The translations under genes and the position numbers were made by a program. Shown here piece after piece: positions 9,517-19,600 of a stretch of 64,000 nt of DNA (its first letter is position 1; each line of letters opens with the position of its first letter). The notes beneath the pieces are model-generated. The model ran no database searches and was not told the origin of the DNA. It saw only the letters and a program-made list of their open reading frames with translations. Origin of the DNA: Magnolia sinica. Its lineage: Eukaryota > Streptophyta > Magnoliopsida > Magnoliales > Magnoliaceae. The stretch lies in contig NC_080577.1 in the NCBI RefSeq assembly GCF_029962835.1, positions 25,650,501-25,714,500 of the forward strand, read 5' to 3'.

Positions 9517-12500
9517 TGTAACGTCCTGAATTTTCACTGTTTCAGATTTTCAAAAATCCTTGAAATTTTTTCTATTAATTAACTTATAATATCACTTAAT
9601 GACCATTAACACTCAATGTTAGTTTATATAGGGGTGGTACCAGTAAAGAACCGTACAAGTCCGATTAATCAACTGTAGGAAGCTCACGAATCCACCTGAT
9701 CACTTGAACATCAGGTGTAGCCCCATGATTTACTCACATAGGACTCAAATCTAACCAACCCATCGCTAACTAATTAAGATAATCACGACTAAATTAAATA
9801 TCTAACCAAAGTCAAGTCAGATAAGGTCCGGACCTTGACTAATAGACCAAATTAACCCCATTACTCTTTTAGCCTAAAACTGACGATTTAGAGTAATCAT
9901 GACCAAATCTCCACATTCACTAGTTATAAACAGGCCACACTATGAACATATTTAATCTAAACCCTAATCATTGCCTACAAGAAATCTCAATACCTAATTC
10001 ATTTCATAAATGCCCCGATCTTCCGAACATGATCTAGACCGCTCGTTGGTGAGCCACTAGTTCCAAAATTATAGAATAATATCCGTCTTACTGGGCTTGA
10101 CGTCCATCGCGGGAGTCAGACCTAGGTGCTGTCTAGAACCGCTCAACTTAAACTAAAGGACGAGTGCATAAGAAGTGTAAATACCTTAAAGGAATGAACT
10201 GAAACTTAAGTGAATTAGGTCGTCCACTCTTATGCAAAGTTGAGAATTTCAGACCGTCAGTTTACGACCAAACTTTACCCATGGAGTAAGGATATTTCCC
10301 TACTCATATCCGTATAACCGCAGCCTCAATCGACTATCGGTGACCATTGAACAGACTTCTAATCATATCTGTCGATCGATGCATCCAAATGGCGGGCCGA
10401 TCATATACATACGTATATCATCATTAGGGTCAACTATCCTACGGTGTATATCAATATGTACACCCCATAGTAGACCGTAGAGCTTAGAAAGACCCTCCCA
10501 TAGGGCTAGTATAGTAAAAACCTAGCCCTTGGGGTCATTTACATAAAATCTGGCATTATAAAAAGGCCTCATTTGGGCACCCCCTCTCCCCATACGATTT
10601 TGCCCTACAGAAAAGAAAGAGAGAAAGAGGAAGAGAGAGAGGAAGAGAAGAAGAGAGTAGGATGGGGGAGGCTTTAGTGCTCCCCTTCATCGGTCTCCTC
10701 CAATCAAGCCCTAATGTCGATCATTTCCTTCTGCCGAATCCGCCTCATTCGCAATTGGAAGGTAAGAAACAAAACCTACTCCCCAACCTAGGTTTTTTTA
10801 AAATAAATTGCATGAATCTTACCTAATTGCTTCTAAATTGATATAAGAATCATTTTCCCTAATTTTCTAACCCAAAAAGCGCTATGAGTTGGGCGAAATG
10901 TCACAAGGTGCGAACTATTAATTTTAGGTGGCTTAGCACCAATTTTAGTATGAGTCTAATGATTTTGATAGCTTTGATGATGTATTTGGAGTATCTAAAG
11001 AAAACCTAAGATAAACCTTACCTTGATCCTTTCAATCAACATAGAATAGTTATGGAATGTTTATTATTGCTCACATGACTGGGTATAAATTGTTGATTGC
11101 ATGTTCATGTCTTGTTTGATTCGTGTATCCTCTCAATCAACATAGAATAGTTATGGAATGTTAGTTGTCTCTCACATGATTGGGTATAAATTTGATGTTT
11201 GCATGTACATTTCTTGTTGATTCATGTATGATGTTACCTTATAGCATGTATGATTCATTAACCCTTTTACATTTTGTTCCTATGACATATATGATATGCT
11301 TAGCTTGCTCACTAACCTACACAACACACATGCACCTTTATTTCACAACACTGTTAGCTTTACTTGGTAGAAAAATCTGAGTTTTATGTTGAGAAGTATG
11401 AATGCATGATATTGCTTACGCTAGTTGATGATCCTGATTGTTGGCATGTTATGGATTACCCTCAAATCCTTAGGATGGTCAGGAAACTGAGGTGAGAAAA
11501 GGTGGCCCATTGGTAGGATTGCCTTGAGGCTAGGTCGGCGAATGTGGGCGAGTATGGATGGGCAACAGTAGTTGGACTACATGGGTCGTATATACCCGAT
11601 GTCATCCGTCTTGTACACGCATGGACTCACAAGGTCTAGTTCACGTACTGACCATTCATGTTTGTTAACCATGTTTGCCTACAACTGTATGGAACCTAGA
11701 ACACCTTTCAACCATTGTAGCCCATCGATAGCCAAATTGAAACCGATCAACTGCCTTGTAAGCCTGGCATGGTGGAATGGGACACTATGTCCGAGCTGTC
11801 GGCCTACGCTGGGGTGACGAGCCTCCCAGTAGTGACCGTGAGCGATTCCTTTTCTCAGCACTCCCCATGTGCTTGAAGTCGGGGATGAAAAACCTGACGG
11901 GATTAATGATCGCGGGGTCTTGGCGACACGTTGGGTGGCCTTGGCCTCACAACCAGTTCAAGGCATTGATACGTGGGGTGTATCAGTTTTTCCAACCTTC
12001 TGCATGAATGAAATTAACTAAGAACTCGGCTAACATTATCATTGCATCGCACTAGATAGGTTGGCGACTCGGCAGTCGAGGTTGCAATGAGAGAATATTG
12101 TTCATACGCGATCGTTAGACAGAGTCGCTTGAGGGAGTGTTGTGGCGAAGACATGCATCATATCATCTATCACGCATATGCATTAATAAGATTAGTCAGG
12201 TGTTTATGAATAATTATCTTTCATTAAGTTCATAATATAATTGGTGCTTGTTACAACTTAAGACTAATAGCACTCACTGAGTTGATTACTCACTCCCACT
12301 CTGGGACGGTGTTTTAAAACACCAACCAGACTCTCCCGTAGTTGCAGGTGACGAAGAATACGAGGAGCCTGGCGGTGCGAGTCTTAATGAGGAGGACTAG
12401 CTGTCTTACTTCCAGCTGATGGGCGGTTCTCCATTGGCCTAGTAGATGGAGCTTGGATCGCTGGGTGTTGGACTCAGCTCATCATTTTTTTAGACATATT

Positions 12501-12734
12501 TTGTGATTTTTTTGGGCAATGTGTTGTGCGACCCATAGGTATAATTTTTGGACTTGTAAACATTAGCCTCTTTCATTTTAATAGACTAGTTGTGGTTGTG
12601 CTTCATGTTTTCATTAATCCTATACTGCGCATTTAAACTTGATTAAACGTAAATTAACAAAAATCAGTTATAAGTGATACCCGGGAACTTGGGAGTCGAG
12701 TGTACGTATGACCCCCAATTTTCAGGGCGTTACA
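9517..12734 (+). mobile_element. 3' LTR of the non-autonomous gypsy-type element
   Basis: Begins TGTAACGTCCTGAATTTT after a polypurine tract and ends TTTTCAGGGCGTTACA, giving TG..CA ends with an inverted terminal similarity. It is the intact reference LTR (3218 bp) for the family. It contains a GA-rich tract near 10611-10660 and the 'tatcaatatgtaca' site where the homologous 5' LTR was invaded. Open frames such as 11180-11380 and 11777-12007 recur in the other LTR copies but have no recognised domain or preferential conservation that I can judge. Confidence 0.9.
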
Positions 12735-13297
12735 TTCTATAGTTTTGGAACTAGTGGCCCACTAACAAACGGTTTAGAACTTGTTTGGATAATCAAGGCA
12801 TTTTTCGAAAAAAATAGGTATCGAGATTTCTTGTACGCAATGATTAGGGCTTGTATTAACTATGTTCATAGTGTAGCCTATTCACAATTAGCGAAAATGG
12901 TGATTTGATCATAATCACTCCAAACCATTAGTTCATAGGTTAAATGGATAATTTGGTCACTTTAGTTTGTTAATTAAAATCAGACCCCTACTTGTTTCGG
13001 CTTTGGTTAAATCTTTAATTTAGTTGTGGTCGTCTTGATTAATCAATGATATGTTTATTAGATTTAGGCCCTACATAAACAAATCATGAGGTTGGACTTG
13101 ATGTTTAAGTGATCAGGCGAATTCGTTGGCTTCCTACGGTTGAGTAATCAAATTTGTACAGTTCTTTATTGGCACCACCCACGTATAGGCTCACTTCGAA
13201 CGTCAAGGGTCAGTAAGTGATAATGTAGGTTAGACATATTGAAAAATTTCAAGGATTTTTTTTAATATCTAAAATGGCGAAAATCTAAGATGTTACA
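12735..13297 (-). mobile_element. Older minus-strand LTR fragment, the target of the element to its left
   Basis: Starts 'ttctatagttttggaactag', equivalent to 3238-3260 inside the minus-strand LTR 635-3800, and runs collinearly to the LTR boundary ATGTTACA at 13297. The + strand element therefore jumped into a pre-existing minus-strand LTR of its own family; the other half should lie left of the window. Confidence 0.75.
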
Positions 13298-15240
13298 GTT
13301 GTGGATATTTATCCTACTCCTACAATATTATACCAGTAGTGTTGGACAATAGCGATCTAATCTAAGACTAGGACAGACCATGTTATGATAAAAGTAATTG
13401 TAAAGGTAAAACATGTTTGACTGTGATGATTTTTGTATATTTGAAATCAATTTTAAAGCTCCGTCTCATCAAATCCAGCTTGATCACGGACCTTGTTTAG
13501 ATATCACCTTTTGTGACCATGAATATTTGTGAAACTAGTGGACTCAGTCTCACCAGATTCAGATTGAGCCTTAATCCATTTGTTTTTATCCGCTTAGATA
13601 TTAGTTCGATTTTTAAATCTTCGAAATCTTCATAATCATTGTAAGAGTTCTGACCATCTTTGGAAAAAAACTCCTATTTTGAATATGTGATATAATCCTT
13701 ACTTAGTGGGTCTTTTGTTGAGATTTATGGTTTTTTGAAAAAAAATAATCAAATATTTAAAAATTTGAGATTTTGCCGTCAAAACCTTTTTGGGAATTTC
13801 AAATCGAAAAGTGTGGTGTATGCTTTTGTCCCACATCAGAAATGAAAAGAAAAAAATCGTGGTTCATATAAGGGTGTTTGTGTAGTATTCTTACATGGAG
13901 CTTTGGAGATTGTGACGCTCTTGCGCTCGCGCTCGGGCACGGGCATGGGCAGTGTGGCTGTAGTAGTGCTAGTTGGCGCACTTTGCACTTCGCATGTGTC
14001 GTAGAGGGGTCGCTCCCTCGCGACCTTACGCAACACGGTGCCATCGCAGTGCGAGTAGTCTAGTAGGAGCCTCGGCTAGTTGCCTTGAAAGCCACAACGG
14101 TTCAAAAACGAACATGCCATGATAATTTAGCGGTCAGATCTTCCGATCCGACAACCAGAAACAATTGAAATTAATAAACAATGGTCAGAAACATTTTTTT
14201 AAACATTCTGAACTATTGATGGCCACCTAATAACGGTCCACTCCCTGATGCCTATATAAATTGGACCATTCTGGTACAAATTCTATCAACTCGAACTCAA
14301 ATCTCTCCCTTTCCATCAAATCCTCTGGATAGCATCTCCTTTGTAGAATATTGTAAACACATCCACAATTTATTTTGATTATGCTAAAAGATCTGCTTTG
14401 TTGAATTGTTCCTAAATTGACCCATCGTAATTGCTGCATGTCGGATCTAGGCAGGTTTGTCTTATCATAGCAATAATTCGCTAATAACCCATCAGCAATT
14501 AATAAGGAGGCAAATCGTACTTTAAAGACAACATATAATTTACACGATTCAGCCTAGCCAAATGAAATAATTAAATTTTATTTTAGTTTTTATTTTCCTG
14601 TATATCCGAAGCAATTTCCAAAGATATTTTTTCTCAATCATATGCTTACACAAATTAAGGATGCATGTTATTCACCTATTTATTTTTTCAAAATGCACGT
14701 CCAATGTGCGACATTGATTTTACCGTGGAAGAGGACAAATGATATCCTCAATCACGATTACGCTCGGGAAGCTATTAAGTTGACAGTGACCATACGTGAT
14801 AAATTTTTATGAGCACGCGAAAAACGAGTGCAAACAAACCAATTAGCCGAAAAAAATGGATGGCCAACTGGAAAACACATACATACCATGGTACCATGGG
14901 GTCATACCGAAGAGCACGCGAAATCTGTTCATACAGCAACGTATTACACACACCTCCCACAACTCACGTTTGCCAGCAGAAACATCACTGGTTCCATCAT
15001 CCAAACCATTGATTTTCCGGGCCTCATTTTCGAATCTCAATGCACGAAAATTACCCACGATTTCAAGATCAACGTATCACACATCTTAACCGTTTACTCG
15101 TTGACCACCTATTGAACGGACACGACTCTTTCAGTGTGGAGCCCACAATATCAGCCACTGCTCGGAATCTTAGGGTGACGGAATCCTGGGCCCCACTCGC
15201 CCGACCGTGTCAAAAATCGGAAGCGGATTTCGTACTAACT
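13298..15240. other. Intergenic, nothing assigned
   Basis: I see no supported gene. A short GC-rich run with repeated 'gcgctcg/gggcac' words lies at 13916-13950. The block 13620-14460 has a layout that could belong to an old copia LTR (a short 'ggttcatataagggtg' leader-like phrase), but no terminus or partner was found. Confidence 0.4.
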
Positions 15241-15244
15241 CAGT

Positions 15245-15665
15245 AGCCTTGTACCATCTTATGTCTTCTATCCAGCCGTCCATCCGTTTCTTATTTTAGT
15301 TCAAGGCCCAAAATTAAGGTATATCCAAACCACAGGTGGACCATACCACTGGAAATAATATGAATTGAACGCCTACCATTGAAAATTTCTTCGAAGGCTA
15401 AGGAAGTTTTGGATTAGGCTGATATTTATGTTTTACCCTCGTTCATGCCTATGTGACCTCGTTAAAAAGTTGGAGGACAAATAAATATCATTGTGGCCTT
15501 AATAAAGTTTCAATGGTCAATATCATTATTTCCACCGTTTCCTGTGGTGTGGTCCACTTGACCTTTGGATATGATTCAATTTTGAAGTTAGTCACTTAAA
15601 ATAATATGATAAAACGGATGTACGGCGTGGATAAGACACATACATCCATGGTGGGACCCACAGAG
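15245..15665. mobile_element. Foldback MITE (GTGGGRCCCAC family), copy upstream of the DeSI gene
   Basis: The arms are inverted copies of each other: 'caggtggaccatacca' (15342-15357) pairs with 'tgtggtgtggtccactt' (15543-15560), and the outer parts pair 'tccgt' rich ends. The right end reads CATCCATGGTGGGACCCACAGAG. The same organisation recurs at 22980, 27940, 28510 and 29060. Confidence 0.65.
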
Positions 15666-15754
15666 TTTACTCAGTAATCGGCTTGGGCAAACATCCGTCC
15701 GGGAGCGTTCCCATCACGTTGGGCGAGAAAAGTATACTCTTGGAATTAAACGCG

Positions 15755-15763
15755 CCACGTGTC
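15755..15763 (+). promoter_or_regulatory. G-box/ABRE-like element upstream of the DeSI gene
   Basis: CCACGTGTC about 125 bp before the likely transcription start. ACGTG cores bind plant bZIP and bHLH factors; function here is inferred from position only. Confidence 0.5.
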
Positions 15764-15848
15764 GGCATGTGGTGGTTGGTGGGTTCCAGAAAAGTCCGGA
15801 GAGGCCTCCACGGTCGACCGTCCATCGAAGACTGGAGTGGAGAATTAG

Positions 15849-15857
15849 TTTAAAAGG
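15849..15857 (+). promoter_or_regulatory. TATA-like box of the DeSI gene
   Basis: TTTAAAAGG is followed some 30 bp later by the CT-rich leader beginning around 15880 (TCTTCGTTTCCTCGC). Placement is suggestive, not proven. Confidence 0.45.
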
Positions 15858-15879
15858 GGCAGAAACCCGCTCTTCGTTT

Positions 15880-16681
15880 CCTCGCATTACGTTTCATTGT
15901 CTCGCTCTCGCAAGGTATCGGCGCTTTCTCTGCTGTCTCTTCAGGTAATTTTTTCAGATCTTATCCTATCTCCGGCATTTTGTTCTCTAGATTATCCTCA
16001 TAGAATGTGAAATTCTCTCCGGCATTTTGTTCTCCTATTGATTTTCTTGTTTGGGAAACGATTTCTGGGGCAGATTTCGGTATCAGTTCTCCAGATCTTT
16101 ATCTTTTTTGGCTTTGAGTTATTATTATTATTATTTTTTTTGGATTTTTTCCTCCTAATTTGAGATCTCTGGTTTTCATAAGTCTTTGGTGTTGAATTAT
16201 GTTTCAACTTTCAATTTTGTGCTTTAGATGAATTCTAGGGCAGATTAGGCACCGATCTTTACACTGATGTCTTAATTCCATGGAAATTCTATTTATTTGT
16301 GGATGAATTGCTTGAAATTCTTTATTATCATGATCATCGCTGTCGTCATTTTTTACCTACCTCTTTTGACTAAATGCAGCAATTCTCCGAAAGGGTTTTG
16401 ACTCTCTGTTGATGCATGGATGTGGGTGGTGGTCCTGGTGTATTGATGTTTTCATTCTTTTATTGTTAATATTTCAAAAAGAAACTGAAATGATCTCATT
16501 GGAATTACAATTTCTAAGCTTGGTTTATTCTTGTTCATCATGATTTATTCTAAAACTGGTCCTTAACAGTTCTATGAATATGGTTTTAACAGGCTCTCTT
16601 GATCTAATTCCCCAACAACTCTAGAAGGCAATTTTGTTATTTCTAGCTACTGAGATTCCTTTAGGCTCAGCTCAAGGAAGG
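15880..16681 (+). other. 5' UTR of the DeSI gene with a leader intron
   Basis: A CT-rich leader exon ends at a donor TCAG|GTAATT (15944/15945) or, alternatively, CAAG|GTATCG (15914/15915). The acceptor TTTTAACAG ends at 16592, and leader exon 2 runs from 16593 to the ATG at 16682 with no upstream ATG in it. The exact transcription start is not determinable from sequence. Confidence 0.55.
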
Positions 16682-19600
16682 ATGGAGGAGGTGCTAATTC
16701 TTTTTTATATTTTTCTTTATGGTTCTCTCTGTGTGAGATACATGAAAGTTGCCGATTGTGTTTATGTGTTGTGAAATAGGAAATGTATAATGTTCGATCA
16801 CTCGGCCCTATAAACTGTACATGTGGGGCTTACTTTTGGGGATCCAAATCATTCAAACGGTTGCCCCAAGGCGGATGGGAGATACCAAAAAAATCTCACA
16901 CATCCCATCATTCTAACCTCTGGATTGGCACCCTGTTAGTTGTGGACCATAGTTGCTGAAATGAGGGGCCCACCTTTTCCTTTGCTGGCCTGAACAAGAA
17001 AAACATTGCTTCCATTGTCTTTACATCACGCAATACCTGTTATGAAAATGCCATGTCAGTAGAGAGTACACATCAATTCTGATAACGATTGATCTATCAC
17101 TGTGCACAACATTTTTAGGATCGGTTGACATTACAATGTTAATGCTTCCTAAGAATGCTAGGAAAATCAGACATGTTTTTCCCTTTTTCTGTGCATTCAC
17201 ACTATAGATGTTGATTTTATGCAGGATGGTTATAAGGTTTCCTTGAATGTGTATGATCTCAGCCAAGGACTTGCTCGTCAGCTTTCAACGACATTTCTGG
17301 GGAAAGCTATTGATGGCATTTGGTAATCATTTTTTCCTTTTTCCATTTTGACTATGCTGTATCACTGCTTTGTGGAACAGAAATGATGTGCAGTTAAAGA
17401 AACAACATGTTCATAGGACGAGTGTAGCTGAAATGAGGATGTTGAGATGGATGAGTGGTAAGACAAGGAAGGATGGAATTAGAAATGAATGCATTCGTGT
17501 GTAGCCTATGCTATGTGATAATTTGCATACGCTACACGCTATATAGACTACGCTACATGGTACGTAGCTATTTTTCACTACAACATTAAAAGCAATTAAT
17601 GTTTTTAAATGATTTTTTACATTTTTCTATTTTCAATATAAAAAAATTAGTTAATCTTTTAAATGCATTTAGTAAAATAATATAAATAACTATATTAAAT
17701 CAGTTTCTTTGCTCTTTTTTAACCATTATATTTAATCAGTGTACTTTCCCACAATTTCCTATTACTTTAGGTTGAGTTTGGTTGCACCAAATATCATGAA
17801 ACTTTGAAACTTTGTTAAATTTCATTATTAATCATTCTAATTTGGTGCAGAATATCATGAACTTGGTGCAACCAAGTGCAACCTTGAAATCCAGAGGCTC
17901 ACTTATGTTACACGCTATGTAGCTTATGCCGCACACTTCAGAGAGGTGAATGCTATTTAAACAATCGCTGTACCTCATCAGAAATGCATCTCCCAAATTA
18001 CAAGATTTCAATTTATGCACTTGTGGCAGATAAAATCATATATGAAGAACACTTTTGGATACTTACTAATATGCTTACTGAAAATTGTGGTATTCTTAAT
18101 TGCATAAAACATGTTTATTGAAAACTGTAGTATTCGTACTTTATTGATAGTTGAGTTACGTAGAGGTTAGGTTAGTGTGAGATTTGAAGTGGTTCAATCG
18201 CTTGTGGCTTCAGTGATCTCCAAGGTTAAGTGGAGAATGTGGTCGTTGGTTCCCTCGAATAGGGGCTCATCTCGATATCTCCACCCCTGGCTTGAGAGAC
18301 TTGGCATCCAGGTTCCCTCCTCTTCCCTCTTTTTCACAAAAATTGTTAAGTGTGCTAGACCGAGTAGCGGGTTTGTTACGCTTAACATCGACGGATCTGC
18401 CATGGGCAACCCCGGGAAATTAGGAGGAGGTGGCATCTGCAGGCGCGACAACAGGGAGTTTTGTTTCATATTCTTGGTGGGCTATGGCATCTGGTCGAAT
18501 ACCAAAGTCGAGCTCAAGGCAGTGTACAATGGTTTAGCGTACTGCTTGGAGTTAGGATTCAGCAAGGTTGAGGTCGAATCCAATTCCAGGATTGTGGTAG
18601 CCCTTCTCAATGGCTCTTTGGAGCCCAGTTGGCGCTGGGAATAATGGCTCATGAGGATAGGTAGGCTGAGGGTAGCCAGGGCGTTCACGTTCAGCCACCT
18701 CCTCAAGGAGGGGAACGGCCCTGCGGATGGCATGGCCCGTTTGGGGTCCGACCTCCAACATTCCTTCGTGACTCGTCACGTTGCTAACCTCCCCCCCAAG
18801 ATCAGAGGTTCAATTTTCCTTGATAAGATGGGTCTTTTTTTGGTTTTCCTCTTACGTTAGGCCATTGCCAGAGCCTTTTTTTAGCCTGGCTCGGGCCCGA
18901 ATGAGTTGTAAAGGTCTATTCTTGGAATATAATCTCCTTCTGAAAAAAAATGGCAAAAAATAAAAATAAAAATGACATTAGGTTCCATGATTACTGTTAC
19001 CAATTGCTTTCAGGGGTTGTTTGGATGTGTGTGTGTGTGTGTGTGTGTGTGTGATCCAGGGTTCAATCCCTGGCAGTGTTGCCTTTCAAGAAGAAAACAA
19101 GGACCTAGACATTTATCCCTCTCTCGGTGCAATCCTTGGTGCCCAATGATAGATGGTGTATGTCCCTCTCATCACCATATTAAAGTCGGGACCTTCATGA
19201 TGGATGATCTATACAATGGAAGCTTTTCTAATATAAATCAATATGGCCAATACATTTTCTATGTGATTGATAGGGTATAATTAGGATCATCGTGTCAAAC
19301 TTAATTGTTTGAAGGATGGGCAATAAAGGTTGGTCTCGCATGATCAACGATTAAAATCATTGTCCGATTCTTTTCCACTATATTCAGTATGAACGTTCCA
19401 TTTTGTAGCCGCTGATCAGATGGTTAGGATCATCTGATTGAAGTGATTTTTGAGAGGGGTGGGCAATCATAGTGGGTCCTACATGATGGATGATCGAAAT
19501 CATTGATTTGATACGACCAATATGGACGCATATGATGTATGATCGAAATCAATGATTGGTCCTTTTTTGGTATGACCAATATGGCCACCCATTTTTCTAA

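Noticed and set aside
13799..14063. Overlapping open frames on both strands in a GC-rich patch
   Set aside because: Length is due to local base composition; no domain and no splice context.
13620..14460. Possible old copia LTR upstream of the DeSI gene
   Set aside because: Overall layout is suggestive, but no TG..CA termini, duplication or partner LTR could be placed.
14775..15246. Cluster of overlapping short open frames in all frames
   Set aside because: Mutually overlapping, none resembling a protein family; probably chance in a stop-poor stretch.
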